NCBI GenBank assembly: GCA_036378435.1
Contig: DASUWK010000059.1
Coordinates: forward strand, 201,467-265,466
DNA length: 64,000 nucleotides
Reading direction: 5' to 3'
Source of the DNA: DASUWK01 sp036378435
GTDB lineage: Bacteria; Chloroflexota; Dormibacteria; Dormibacterales; Dormibacteraceae
Position numbers and translations under genes: made by a program. Under the pieces are notes generated by a model. The model made no database searches, was not told the DNA's origin, and worked only from the letters and a program-made list of their open reading frames with translations. Positions 1 to 8,230 of the stretch are shown in pieces. How positions within the stretch are numbered: the stretch's first letter is position 1; each line of letters starts with the position of its first letter.

Positions 1-351
1 TCGACGATGTCGAACAACTCAGACGGCGTGTACGTGGCCGCGCCAGCCTGGCACGACTTCATGGAGCAGGCTCTGAAGGGCGTGCCCGACCAGTGGTACA
101 CGGCGCCGCCCGACGTGGTGAAGAAGGGCAACGACTACTTCCTGCTGGACGCCCAGGACATCCCGACGCTGCGCGGCCCCAGGCCTTCGCCGCTGCCGCA
201 GCCCACGCCGACGGGGCCGACCGTCGTCGTGGTGTCTCCGGGCTACACGATCCCGTCGCCGCCCTCGCAGCCGATTCAGCCGTACCAGCCGTCGCCCTCG
301 CCGGACGTCAGTCCGACCCCGAGCCCAGGCCAGGGGCGCCTCGGGGGCTAG
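1..351 (+). CDS. Class A penicillin-binding protein, C-terminal end only (partial)
   Basis: The reading frame is open from the first base, so the gene begins outside the window. The visible 116 residues contain YVAAPAWHDFMEQAL, the segment that closes the transpeptidase domain of bifunctional peptidoglycan synthases (PBP1a type), where an A-A/P-x-W-x-x-F-M-x-x-A-L pattern is usual. After it comes a tail rich in Pro, Ser and Thr (PSPLPQPTPTGP onward), typical of the extracytoplasmic C-terminus of these proteins. The catalytic motifs lie upstream and cannot be checked. The ATG at 7 is internal to the domain and is not a real start. The next gene, tig, starts 26 bases after the stop and appears to have its own promoter. 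Confidence 0.75.
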   Translation, partial: STMSNNSDGVYVAAPAWHDFMEQALKGVPDQWYTAPPDVVKKGNDYFLLDAQDIPTLRGPRPSPLPQPTPTGPTVVVVSPGYTIPSPPSQPIQPYQPSPSPDVSPTPSPGQGRLGG

Positions 352-364
352 TCCGAGCCCTCGG

Positions 365-370
365 TACAAT
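365..370 (+). promoter_or_regulatory. -10 box TACAAT for tig (leaderless type)
   Basis: TACAAT ends 7 nt before the GTG start of tig. Transcription would begin at or next to the start codon. No Shine-Dalgarno sequence is present. The same geometry recurs at many genes in this window. Confidence 0.55.
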
Positions 371-377
371 CCGGCCG

Positions 378-1694
378 GTGCCGGATACCGCCTCTTCGCC
401 GCAAGTCGCCGTCGACGTCAAGACTCTCCCCAAGAGCCGCCTCGAGCTGACTTTCGACGTGCCCGCGGAGCGGGTCGACGCGACCTACGACCGCGTCCTG
501 AACCGCCTCGCCCAGCGCGTGAAGATCGAGGGCTTCCGGCCGGGCAAGGCTCCGCGCGCGGTCCTCGAGGCTCGGCTGGGCCCGACGACCCTGCGGGAAG
601 AGGTCATCGACGCGCTGGTCCCGAATCTCGTGGCCGAGGCCCTGACAGAACGTGAGATCGAGCCTGTCGACCGGCCGCAGGTCGAGGTGGCGGAGCTCGA
701 GCGCGGCCGGCCCGGCCGCTTCGTGGCGACGCTCACGGTGCTGCCGGAGGTGAAGCTGCCGGATCTGACCGCGCTGAACGTGACGCGGCCGTCGACTACG
801 GTCGACGACCAGCTGGTCGACCGGCGCGTGGACGAGCTGAGGGAGCAGAAGGCGATCCTGGAGCCGGTCGAGCGGGCGGTCCAGGTCGGCGACGTGGTCG
901 TCCTCGACCTCGACGTGGTGGTCGACGGCGAGGCGCTGCCGGACGAGGAGCGGCGCGCGTCGGAGATCGAGGTTCGCGAGGGCGTGCTCATCCCCGAGCT
1001 GCTCGCCGTCCTGCCGGGCACGGCCGTCGACGAGACCAAGGAAGCGGAGATCACGCTGCCCGACGAACACCCTCGAGCGGGCACGGCGGCCGTCGTCCGC
1101 GCGACGGTCCGCGGCGTCAAGGAGAAGCACCTGCCCGAGCTGGACGACGAGCTGGCCAAGGAGCTCTCCGACGGCAAGCAGGACACGGTCGACGCCTTCC
1201 GCGCCGCGGTCCGCGAGGACCTCGAGGAGACGGCGAAGCAGGTGGAGCGCCTGGCCTTCGAGCAGGGAGTGGTGAAGGCCGCCGTCGAGGGCTCGGAGGC
1301 CGAGATCCCTGACGCGCTGATCGACCTCGAGCTGGACCGGCGCCAGGAGGAGCTCGAGCACGCTCTCGGCCACCAGGGGCTGCGCCTCGACGCCTACCTG
1401 AGCTACCAGCAGACCAACGTCGAGGATTGGCGCGCGCGCCAGCGCGATGACGCAGAGGCGCGCGTTCGCACCGACCTCGTGCTCGACGCCGTCGCGCGTC
1501 AGGAGAGCATCCAACCGGCCGAGGCGGACGTCCGCTCGTACATGCAATCAGAGCTGGAGCGAGACCCGGAGCTGCAGCACCAGCTCGGCGAGCTCATGGG
1601 ATCCAGCTCCGCCCGCCGCTATTTCGAGCGGCGGCTGCGCAGGCTGCGTACGCTGGAGCGCCTCGTGGAAATGGCTTCGCCCAAGACTAGTTAA
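378..1694 (+). CDS. tig: Trigger factor (ribosome-associated chaperone and prolyl isomerase)
   Basis: A 438-residue protein, the usual length for trigger factor. It binds the ribosomal exit tunnel through its N-terminal domain and helps nascent chains fold. The N-terminal part has the family pattern LELTFDVPAERVDATYDRVL and the ribosome-docking loop GFRPGKAPRAVLEARLG (family signature G-F-R-x-G-x-x-P). The middle is the FKBP-like PPIase domain, and the C-terminal half is the acidic helical cradle. The frame stays open back to base 93, but that stretch overlaps the PBP gene and does not resemble trigger factor. I chose GTG 378 because the family N-terminus follows it and a TACAAT box lies 7 nt upstream. 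It lies directly before clpP and clpX, a common chaperone/protease grouping. Confidence 0.93.
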   Translation: MPDTASSPQVAVDVKTLPKSRLELTFDVPAERVDATYDRVLNRLAQRVKIEGFRPGKAPRAVLEARLGPTTLREEVIDALVPNLVAEALTEREIEPVDRPQVEVAELERGRPGRFVATLTVLPEVKLPDLTALNVTRPSTTVDDQLVDRRVDELREQKAILEPVERAVQVGDVVVLDLDVVVDGEALPDEERRASEIEVREGVLIPELLAVLPGTAVDETKEAEITLPDEHPRAGTAAVVRATVRGVKEKHLPELDDELAKELSDGKQDTVDAFRAAVREDLEETAKQVERLAFEQGVVKAAVEGSEAEIPDALIDLELDRRQEELEHALGHQGLRLDAYLSYQQTNVEDWRARQRDDAEARVRTDLVLDAVARQESIQPAEADVRSYMQSELERDPELQHQLGELMGSSSARRYFERRLRRLRTLERLVEMASPKTS

Positions 1695-1704
1695 GGGGAG
1701 AGGG

Positions 1705-2412
1705 ATGCTGGAGAACCGTGCTTACAATGGCCGCATGACCGGGTCGGAGCGGACCTCGAGCTACCTCGTACCCATGGTGGTGGAGAGCACCAACCGCGGG
1801 GAGCGAGCGTTCGACATCTATTCGAGGCTGCTGAAGGACCGGATCGTTTTCATCGGCACGCCGATCGACGACCAGGTGGCGAACCTCGTCATCGCCCAGC
1901 TGCTGTTCCTGCAGAGCGAGGACGCCGAGAAGGACGTCTTCCTCTACATCAACAGCCCGGGCGGCGTCGTGTCCGCGGGCCTCGCGATCTACGACACCAT
2001 GCAGTACATCAAGCCGGACGTCTCCACCATCTGCATCGGCATGGCGTACTCGATGGGCGCGGTGCTGCTGGCCGGCGGCGCGGCGAACAAGCGCTTCGCC
2101 CTCCCGCACGCGAACATCCTCATCCACCAGCCGATGGGCGGCATGCAGGGCCAGGCGTCGGACATCCAGATCCACGCCAAGGAGATCCTGCGCACGCGTG
2201 AGGTGCTCAACGGCATCCTCGCGCGGCACACTGGCCAGCCGATCGAGCGGGTGCAGCAGGACACCGACCGCGACTTCTTCCAGACCCCTGAGCAGGCGAA
2301 GGCCTACGGCTTGATCGACGAGATCATCCTCACGCCTGAGAAGGCCGGACTGGTGGCCGCCGGCGCGGCCTCCGGCGGCAACAACAACAGCGGGGACGGC
2401 AAGGAAAAGTAA
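1705..2412 (+). CDS. clpP: ATP-dependent Clp protease proteolytic subunit
   Basis: Serine protease that forms a double heptameric barrel and degrades proteins fed to it by ClpX or ClpC. With the start at ATG 1705 it has 235 residues. The nucleophile is Ser116 in GMAYSMGAV (most ClpPs read ASMG here), His141 lies in LIHQPMGG, and the third triad residue is in the TDRDFF segment near 187-190. The first family-conserved stretch is LVPMVVESTNRGERAFDIYSRLL. Two starts are possible. ATG 1705 follows a GGGGAGAGG ribosome-binding site. ATG 1735 sits 6 nt after TACAAT (1723-1728) and would be leaderless. Both may be used. The stop overlaps the next start (TAATG), so the zinc-finger gene is translationally coupled. 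Confidence 0.92.
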   Translation: MLENRAYNGRMTGSERTSSYLVPMVVESTNRGERAFDIYSRLLKDRIVFIGTPIDDQVANLVIAQLLFLQSEDAEKDVFLYINSPGGVVSAGLAIYDTMQYIKPDVSTICIGMAYSMGAVLLAGGAANKRFALPHANILIHQPMGGMQGQASDIQIHAKEILRTREVLNGILARHTGQPIERVQQDTDRDFFQTPEQAKAYGLIDEIILTPEKAGLVAAGAASGGNNNSGDGKEK

Positions 2413-2609
2413 TGATCTTCCGCCGGCGCGACCGCCAGGACGGAAAGGTTGTCAAGCACCGGCCGGTTTGCTCCTTCTGTGGCAATGAGCAGGGTCAAGG
2501 CGGCGTGCGAATGGTGGCCGGCCCCGGCGTTTACATCTGCAGTGAATGCGTATCGCTTGCAATGCAGATCCTGCGCGCGAATAATGGGCCGGCTCCGGCG
2601 GCGCAGTGA
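2412..2609 (+). CDS. Stand-alone ClpX-type zinc-finger protein
   Basis: A 65-residue protein that consists almost entirely of a ClpX N-terminal C4 zinc-binding domain. Paired cysteines occur in CSFCGNEQ and YICSEC, joined by the typical VAGPGVYIC hairpin. The full ClpX immediately downstream keeps its own copy (CSFCGKGQ and YICDQC), so this is an extra, paralogous domain and not a broken clpX. Its ATG overlaps the clpP stop by one base, so the two are probably co-translated. In ClpX this domain dimerises and binds substrates and adaptors. A free copy could act as an adaptor, a competitor or a dimer partner; that is inference. No AAA+ part is attached. Confidence 0.8.
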   Translation: MIFRRRDRQDGKVVKHRPVCSFCGNEQGQGGVRMVAGPGVYICSECVSLAMQILRANNGPAPAAQ

Positions 2610-2637
2610 GGCGTAGGATCGGGGACCGCTTGAATCC

Positions 2638-3921
2638 ATGAGCGAAAGGGAAGACCGCAGGCGTTACACGAGGTGCTCCTTCTGTGGGAAGGGGCAGGAC
2701 CAGGTCCGAAAGCTGGTCGCCGGTCCTGGCGTCTACATCTGCGACCAGTGCATCGATCTCTGCCAGGAGGTCCTCGAAGAGGACAGCCGCTCGACCGGGC
2801 CGAAGAAGCAGAAGAGCGGGTTCATCCCGAACCCCAAGACGATCTGCTCCGCGCTCGACCAGTATGTGATCGGCCAGGAGCACGCCAAGAAGGTGCTCTC
2901 CGTCCAGGTCTACAACCACTACAAGCGAATCCAGTCGTCGAAGATGGTCGGCGACGTCGAGCTCCAGAAGTCGAACGTGCTGCTGGTCGGGCCGACCGGC
3001 TGCGGCAAGACGTACCTGGCGCAGACGCTGGCGAAAATCCTCGACGTCCCCTTCGCGATCGCCGACGCCACCTCGCTGACCGAGGCAGGCTATGTCGGCG
3101 AGGATGTCGAGAACATCCTCCTGCGGCTGATCCAGGCCGCGGACTTCGACATCTCCCGCGCCGAGCGCGGAATCATCTACATCGACGAGATCGACAAGAT
3201 CGCGCGGAAGTCGGACAACCCGTCGATCACGCGCGACGTCTCCGGTGAGGGCGTCCAGCAAGCGCTGCTGAAGATCCTCGAGGGGACGGTGGCGAACGTG
3301 CCGCCTCAGGGCGGTCGCAAGCACCCCCACCAGGACTTCATCCAGATCAACACGACCAACATCCTGTTCGTCTGCGGCGGCGCCTTCGACGGGCTGGAGC
3401 GGATCATCGAGCAGCGGATCGGCCGCAAGACGATCGGCTTCGGCGCCCCGGCCGACGCGCACGAGCGCTCGAAGAAGGACATCTCGGCCCTGCTCGAGCA
3501 CCTGCAGCCGCAGGACCTCCTGAAGTACGGGTTCATCCCCGAGTTCATCGGCCGGCTGCCGATCACGGTGACCCTGCACTACCTGGACGAGAGCGACATC
3601 GTGCGGATCCTCACCGAGCCCAAGAACGCGCTCGTCAAGCAGTACCAGCGCTTCTTCGCGCTCGACAACGTCGAGCTGGTCTTCGAGCCCGGGTCGCTGC
3701 AGGCGATCGCCGAGAAGGCGCTGTCGCGCGGCACCGGCGCCCGTGGCCTCAAGTCGATCATCGAGGAGGTGCTCCTCAACTCGATGTTCGAGGTGCCGTC
3801 TCGCTCGGACATCAAGCGCTGCATCATCTCGGAAGGCGCCATCCGCGAGGAGACCGAGCCCGAGTTCGAGCTCGTCGACGAGGGCGACCAGCCGACGCTC
3901 CTGCAGGACGCCTCGGCCTAA
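2638..3921 (+). CDS. clpX: ATP-dependent Clp protease ATP-binding subunit ClpX
   Basis: AAA+ unfoldase that recognises tagged proteins and threads them into ClpP. Its 427 residues match the family length. The N-terminal zinc finger uses Cys13, Cys16, Cys35 and Cys38. Walker A is GPTGCGKT (118-125), the pore loop is GYVG (151-154) and Walker B is IIYIDE (179-184). The RKHPHQ loop follows, then the IGF-type loop (KTIGFG) that docks on ClpP, and RGTGARGLKSI is the sensor-2 region. The gene begins 28 bases after the stand-alone zinc-finger gene and probably belongs to the same transcript as clpP. Everything expected for an active enzyme is visible. Confidence 0.96.
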   Translation: MSEREDRRRYTRCSFCGKGQDQVRKLVAGPGVYICDQCIDLCQEVLEEDSRSTGPKKQKSGFIPNPKTICSALDQYVIGQEHAKKVLSVQVYNHYKRIQSSKMVGDVELQKSNVLLVGPTGCGKTYLAQTLAKILDVPFAIADATSLTEAGYVGEDVENILLRLIQAADFDISRAERGIIYIDEIDKIARKSDNPSITRDVSGEGVQQALLKILEGTVANVPPQGGRKHPHQDFIQINTTNILFVCGGAFDGLERIIEQRIGRKTIGFGAPADAHERSKKDISALLEHLQPQDLLKYGFIPEFIGRLPITVTLHYLDESDIVRILTEPKNALVKQYQRFFALDNVELVFEPGSLQAIAEKALSRGTGARGLKSIIEEVLLNSMFEVPSRSDIKRCIISEGAIREETEPEFELVDEGDQPTLLQDASA

Positions 3922-3930
3922 GCAGACCCG

Positions 3931-3995
3931 GCCGCCGCCGGCGCCGGCCTGGTAGTTGAGCCACTTTCTCCCGGCCGGCGCCGGCGCGGGCCTGG
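3931..3995. repeat. Intergenic GC-rich repeat, CCGGCGCCGGCCTGG family, copy pair A
   Basis: Two imperfect units after clpX: CCGCCGGCGCCGGCCTGGT (3934-3952) and a related unit at 3973-3995 containing CCGGCGCGGGCCTGG. Related pairs occur at 4940-5000, 14049-14113 and 48668-48733, always between genes. The units can form GC-rich hairpins. Confidence 0.6.
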
Positions 3996-4055
3996 AGGGC
4001 GAGCGCTTAACAGGCTGCCTTGCGGCGCCACGCGGCCGCGGCCAACATCGTTCGC

Positions 4056-4934
4056 GTGGCGCGAATCGTCGTTTCAGATCACCTCAAGGCAGGCCCTTTC
4101 ACGCTCGAGGAGGCACGCGCGGCTGGACTGACCAAATGGCATCTCGAGTTCGGTCCGTGGCGCCGGATCGCTCCGAGGACCTATGTCTGGTCGAAGTTGC
4201 GGCTCGATCCGACGGTCCTTCTATCGGCGGCCGTGCTCAGGCTGCCGGAGTCGGCGGTGTTCTCGGGCCTCACGGCTGCTTGGCTTCATGGCCTGGATGT
4301 GGAGCCGTGTCGCCCGATCGAGGTGACGGTGCCCGAGGGCCACGGCGTCTCCGGCAAAGTTTCCATGCGAGTCAGCCGAGCTCTGCTGAGCGTCGGCGAC
4401 GTTGAACCGACTCGCGGTTTTAGCGCCACCACTTTGCCGCGCACCCTTCGCGACCTCGCCCGGAGGCTGACTCTGACCGAAGCGGTAGTGCTTGTGGACT
4501 CGGCACTAAACCAGCGCTTGGTCGAGTTGGAGACTTTGACAGCTTGGTTGGACAGCCGGCAGGACGACCGGGCGGTCGGACGCCTTCGACGAGCTTTGGC
4601 GCACGCGGAGCCGGCTGCCGAATCCCCGATGGAGTCCCGCCTCCGCATGCTCCTGGTCCTGGCCGGCCTGCCCCGGCCCATGGCCCAGATCCCCCTGTAC
4701 GACGGCTCGGGCCGGTTCCTGGGCCGGCCCGATCTCTATTACCCCGACCACCGTCTTGGAGTGGAGTACGACGGCGAGACGCACAAGGAGACCCTTGCAG
4801 AGGACAGCCGTCGTCACAATCGCCTGCTGGCGGGAGGGGTCAGGCTGCTCCACTTCACGGCCGGCGATGTCTATGGCGCGCCAACTCGTGTCGTAAACGA
4901 AGTCCGCAGCCTCCTCGCGAACAGGGCCGCTTAG
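4056..4934 (+). CDS. DUF559/AbiEi-like protein with putative PD-(D/E)XK endonuclease fold
   Basis: About 292 residues. The N-terminal half resembles the winged-helix region of AbiEi-type and related proteins (FTLEEARAAGLTKWHL, then WRRIAPRTYVW). The C-terminal 100 residues resemble DUF559, a Vsr-like nuclease fold: PMESRLRMLLVLAGLPRPMAQ, then GRPDLYYPDHRLGVEYDG, which supplies a plausible D...E-x-D metal site, then RRHNRLLAGGVRLLHFTAGDV. Such proteins are common in high-GC bacteria, and their role is not settled. GTG 4056 was chosen because the preceding 12 codons, back to TTG 4020, are Ala/Arg-rich filler; TTG 4020 remains possible. It has no antitoxin-like partner, so I do not call a toxin-antitoxin pair. 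Confidence 0.6.
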   Translation: MARIVVSDHLKAGPFTLEEARAAGLTKWHLEFGPWRRIAPRTYVWSKLRLDPTVLLSAAVLRLPESAVFSGLTAAWLHGLDVEPCRPIEVTVPEGHGVSGKVSMRVSRALLSVGDVEPTRGFSATTLPRTLRDLARRLTLTEAVVLVDSALNQRLVELETLTAWLDSRQDDRAVGRLRRALAHAEPAAESPMESRLRMLLVLAGLPRPMAQIPLYDGSGRFLGRPDLYYPDHRLGVEYDGETHKETLAEDSRRHNRLLAGGVRLLHFTAGDVYGAPTRVVNEVRSLLANRAA

Positions 4935-5003
4935 GCCCGCGCCGGCGGCGGCCTGGTGTTTGGTACGCCGCGACCAGGCCCGCGCCGGCTGCGGCCGGGT
5001 TTC
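4935..5003. repeat. Intergenic repeat copy pair B, hairpin between convergent genes
   Basis: Contains GCGCCGGCGGCGGCCTGGT (from 4940) and an inverted partial copy beginning ACCAGGCC (4973-4980). GGCCTGGT at 4950-4957 pairs with ACCAGGCC, giving a stem-loop. It lies between two convergent genes and may serve as a bidirectional terminator, although there is no long U tract. Confidence 0.5.
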
Positions 5004-5717
5004 CTAGGGTTTGACGCCGAAGTAGCGCCCGCGGCCGAAGCAGCCTTCGGGGTCCACCACGACCTCCAGCCCGGCGGCCTCCAAGGCCTCGACGAACTGG
5101 CGCCGCTCGAAGAGCCCCACCTCGTGGCGCTCGGTGAAGTGCTCCACGCGGCCCCGGCGCGCGAGGAGGAAGTCCCACTCCATCACAGCCAGCCGTCCGC
5201 GGCGGCTCGACCGGCTGAGGCGGACGATCGCGACCTCGCCATCCGACGCGTCATCCACGCTTAACGTCCCGGCCTTCCACCGCCCGGGCTCCACCCACCC
5301 GTCGAGGACGAGCACGCCACCCGGCGCCAGATGGTCGGCCAGGTTGCGGATCGCGCGGCGCAGCCGCGCGACCGTGCGAGCGTACGCGATGCCGCTGAAC
5401 AGGCAGGCCACCACGTCAAAGCGCCGCCGGAGCTTGAAAGCGGTGAAGTCGCCCTGGTGCAGCCGGACGCCGGGCAGGCGTCGTCGGGCGACCCGGAGCA
5501 TCGCCGGGCTCAGGTCCACACCCTCGACCGAGAACTGGGCGCGCAGGTTGGCCAGCCGGATGCCGGTGCCGCACCCGACCTCGAGCAGAGTTCGAGCGTC
5601 GGGCGCCAGGCGGCGGATCTCCGCGACGAGCTGGGCGTCCTCCGCGCCGAAGTCGATCTGCCGGCTCTGCTCGTAGAGCAGGTCGTAGTAGGGAGCCAGT
5701 CCCTCGTAGGGCTGCAT
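5004..5717 (-). CDS. Class I SAM-dependent methyltransferase
   Basis: A 237-residue protein with a Rossmann-type methyltransferase fold. Motif I is LLEVGCGTGIRL near residue 45, followed by VEGVDLSPAMLRVARRR, where the acidic residue would contact the ribose of S-adenosylmethionine. HQGDF then CLFSGIAY match motifs II-III, and LAPGGVLVLDGW matches the post-motif segment. The N-terminus PYEGLAPYYDLLYEQ is typical of small-molecule methyltransferases. The substrate cannot be read from sequence. It is divergent from valS, with 26 bases between the two starts. On its strand, AAGGAT lies 6 nt before the ATG and may be a weak -10 for a leaderless mRNA. Confidence 0.8.
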   Translation of the reverse strand: MQPYEGLAPYYDLLYEQSRQIDFGAEDAQLVAEIRRLAPDARTLLEVGCGTGIRLANLRAQFSVEGVDLSPAMLRVARRRLPGVRLHQGDFTAFKLRRRFDVVACLFSGIAYARTVARLRRAIRNLADHLAPGGVLVLDGWVEPGRWKAGTLSVDDASDGEVAIVRLSRSSRRGRLAVMEWDFLLARRGRVEHFTERHEVGLFERRQFVEALEAAGLEVVVDPEGCFGRGRYFGVKP

Positions 5718-5743
5718 TCCCGCATCCTTTAGCAGATCGCCGC

Positions 5744-8230
5744 ATGAAGACCAAACCCCAGATGGAAACCGCCTATAACCCCGAGGCCATCGAGGCCAGC
5801 TGGTACGTCCGCTGGGAGCAGGGCGGCCTCTTCCGAGCCGACGCCGACAGCGCCAAGCCGAAGTTCACGATGTGCTTTCCGCCGCCTAACGTCACGGGCG
5901 AGCTGCACATGGGTCACGCGCTGCAGACGGCCGTCTACGACCTCCTCGCCCGCTACAAGCGGATGACCGGGCACGAGGTGCTCTTCCTGCCGGGCTACGA
6001 CCACGCCGCGATCGCGACCCAGAACGTGCTCGAGAAGCAGCTGGCTCGCGAGGGCACCAGCAAGGAGGAGATCGGGCGCGAGGCCTTCGACGAGCTCGTC
6101 GAGAGGTGGTACCGCGACACCGGCGCCACGATCATCAACCAGCTCCGGCTGCTGGGCGCGTCCATGGACTGGAGCCGCCTGCGGTTCACGATGGACCAGA
6201 ACTACATCCGGGCGGTCCTGACCAGCTTCGTCCGCTACTACGAGAAGGGCTGGCTCTATCGCGGCCCGCGCATCGTCAACTGGTGCCCCAAGAACCTCAG
6301 CGTCATCTCGGACCTGGAGGTCGTCTGGCGCGCGCACCAGGACCAGCTCTTCCACATCCGCTACCCGATCGAGGGGGGCGGCGAGGTGGTGATCGCGACA
6401 GTCCGGCCGGAGACGATGCTGGCCGACACCGGCGTGGCGGTGAACCCCGCCGACGCGCGTTACAAGGACATCGTCGGCAAGACGGCGATCCTGCCCCTGG
6501 TCGGCCGCCGGCTGCCCGTGGTGGCCGACGAGGCGGTCGAGATGGAGTTCGGCACCGGCGCCCTGAAGGTCACGCCCGGCCACGACCCGATGGACTACGA
6601 CATCGGCCAGCGCCATGGGCTCGAGATCGTCAACGGAATGCACCTTGACGGGCGCATGAACGTGCCCGGCCTTCCCTACGACGGCCTGCCGGCGCTGGAG
6701 GCGCGCGCCGCGGTCGTGCGCGATCTTGAGCAGCAGGGCTACCTGGTCACGACCGAGCCCTACACCCACGAGGTCGGGCACTGCTACCGCTGCGACGCGA
6801 TCATCGAGCCGCTGATCTCGGAGCAGTGGTTCCTCAACATGGCGCAGCTCAGCGGCCAGGCGATCGCGGCCCAGGAGCAGGGCAAGCTGAGCTGGCACCC
6901 CGAGCGCTGGGAGCGGACCTTCCTCGACTGGCAGCGCAACCTTCGCGACTGGTGTGTCAGCCGCCAGCTGTGGCTCGGCCACCGCATCCCCGCCTACACC
7001 TGCGGCAACGGCCACCTGACGGTGACGATCGAGCCGCCGGCGGCCTGCCCGCGGTGCGGCGACACAGGCCTCACCCAGGACCCGGACGTTCTCGACACGT
7101 GGTTCTCGTCGGCTCTCTGGCCGTTCGCCACGCTCGGCTGGCCGGACGACACCGAAGACCTGCGTGTCTTCTACCCGACCGATGTCAACTGCACCGCGCG
7201 CGACATCATCTGGCTCTGGGTCAGCCGCATGATCATGTCCGGCCTCGAGTTCATGGGCGATGTCCCATTCCGCAACGAGCTGATCCACTGCACCGTGCAC
7301 GCCGCGGAAGGCGGCCGCATGAGCAAGTCGCTGGGCACCGGCGTCGACCCTCGCGAGATCATCGATCGCTACGGCGCCGACGCCCTCCGCGCGTGGTCGG
7401 CCCAGGTCGCCATGTCCGGCCAGGACGTCCGCTTCGACGAGAGCCGTATCGAGGGCTACCGCCGTTACGCCAACAAGCTCTGGAACGCGACGCGATTGGT
7501 CACGACCGCGGTCGGCGACGAGACGCCTCCCAATCCGGACCCGGACGGCGAGCTGCAGCTCGTCGATCGCTGGATCCTGGGCCGGCTGCAGGAGACCGTG
7601 GCGACAGCGACGGCCGGCATCGACGCATTCAACTTCCACACGGCGATCGGCGCCATCTACGACTTCACCTGGCACGAGCTCTGCGACTGGTACCTGGAAG
7701 CGGTCAAGCCGCGCCTGCGCGACGGCGACCCCGCCGCCAAGGCCGTGGCCGTCCACTGCCTCGACACGTCCCTGCGTCTCCTGCATCCGTTGATGCCCTT
7801 CGTGACCGAGGAGCTCTGGCACCGGCTGCCCGGAGAGCGCGACTACCTGCTGCACGCGCGGTGGCCGGAGGCTGACGAGAGGTTTGTCAACGCTGAGCGC
7901 GACGAGGCGTTCGAGCGGGTGCGCGATTACATCGAGAGCGTGCGCGCATACGAAGGCCCTTCGCGGACGTTCACCCCTTCCTGGTCCGACGACTCGACCG
8001 AGGGCCGGCTGTACTCAGAGCTGGCGGCGGGCGTCCGAATCCGGCCGAAGAAGGTGGTCGAGCCCGCCAGCGCCGAGGCCGAGTGCCGGCGGCTCAGAGC
8101 GGAGCTGGGCAGCGTCCAGGACCGGCTCGCCAACCCGGACTTCCGCAGCCGCGCGCCCGCAGAGGTCGTCGCCAAGCAGGAGGCGAGAGCGGCGGAGCTC
8201 CAGGCGGCGATAGCCCGCCTTTGTCCCTAG
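5744..8230 (+). CDS. valS: Valine--tRNA ligase
   Basis: Class I aminoacyl-tRNA synthetase that charges tRNA-Val. It has 828 residues, in the normal range. The signature HMGH is at 55-58 after PPPNVTGEL, and the KMSKS-equivalent loop is RMSKS at 525-529. The editing (CP1) domain contains ATVRPETMLADTGVAVNP, which hydrolyses misacylated Thr-tRNA. DVLDTWFSSALWPFATLGWP is typical of ValRS. A zinc-ribbon pair is visible in CHRCDA-like YRCDAI and CPRCGDTG. The C-terminal coiled coil (AECRRLRAELGSVQDRLANPDF) is short but present. Its stop lies inside the start region of the next gene, so the downstream membrane genes may be co-transcribed with it. Confidence 0.96.
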   Translation: MKTKPQMETAYNPEAIEASWYVRWEQGGLFRADADSAKPKFTMCFPPPNVTGELHMGHALQTAVYDLLARYKRMTGHEVLFLPGYDHAAIATQNVLEKQLAREGTSKEEIGREAFDELVERWYRDTGATIINQLRLLGASMDWSRLRFTMDQNYIRAVLTSFVRYYEKGWLYRGPRIVNWCPKNLSVISDLEVVWRAHQDQLFHIRYPIEGGGEVVIATVRPETMLADTGVAVNPADARYKDIVGKTAILPLVGRRLPVVADEAVEMEFGTGALKVTPGHDPMDYDIGQRHGLEIVNGMHLDGRMNVPGLPYDGLPALEARAAVVRDLEQQGYLVTTEPYTHEVGHCYRCDAIIEPLISEQWFLNMAQLSGQAIAAQEQGKLSWHPERWERTFLDWQRNLRDWCVSRQLWLGHRIPAYTCGNGHLTVTIEPPAACPRCGDTGLTQDPDVLDTWFSSALWPFATLGWPDDTEDLRVFYPTDVNCTARDIIWLWVSRMIMSGLEFMGDVPFRNELIHCTVHAAEGGRMSKSLGTGVDPREIIDRYGADALRAWSAQVAMSGQDVRFDESRIEGYRRYANKLWNATRLVTTAVGDETPPNPDPDGELQLVDRWILGRLQETVATATAGIDAFNFHTAIGAIYDFTWHELCDWYLEAVKPRLRDGDPAAKAVAVHCLDTSLRLLHPLMPFVTEELWHRLPGERDYLLHARWPEADERFVNAERDEAFERVRDYIESVRAYEGPSRTFTPSWSDDSTEGRLYSELAAGVRIRPKKVVEPASAEAECRRLRAELGSVQDRLANPDFRSRAPAEVVAKQEARAAELQAAIARLCP

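Noticed and set aside
93..377. Upstream extension of the trigger-factor frame to base 93
   Set aside because: It overlaps the penicillin-binding protein tail and encodes Ala/Arg/Pro-rich sequence unlike trigger factor; GTG 378 has promoter and family support.
4056..4934. AbiEi-type toxin-antitoxin system
   Set aside because: The gene resembles the AbiEi/DUF559 group, but there is no partner toxin gene (AbiEii nucleotidyltransferase) on either side.
5729..7855. A 708-codon open frame on the minus strand opposite valS
   Set aside because: It mirrors valS codons; the product is His/Asp/Val/Arg-rich without any family motif. Long antisense frames are expected at this GC content.
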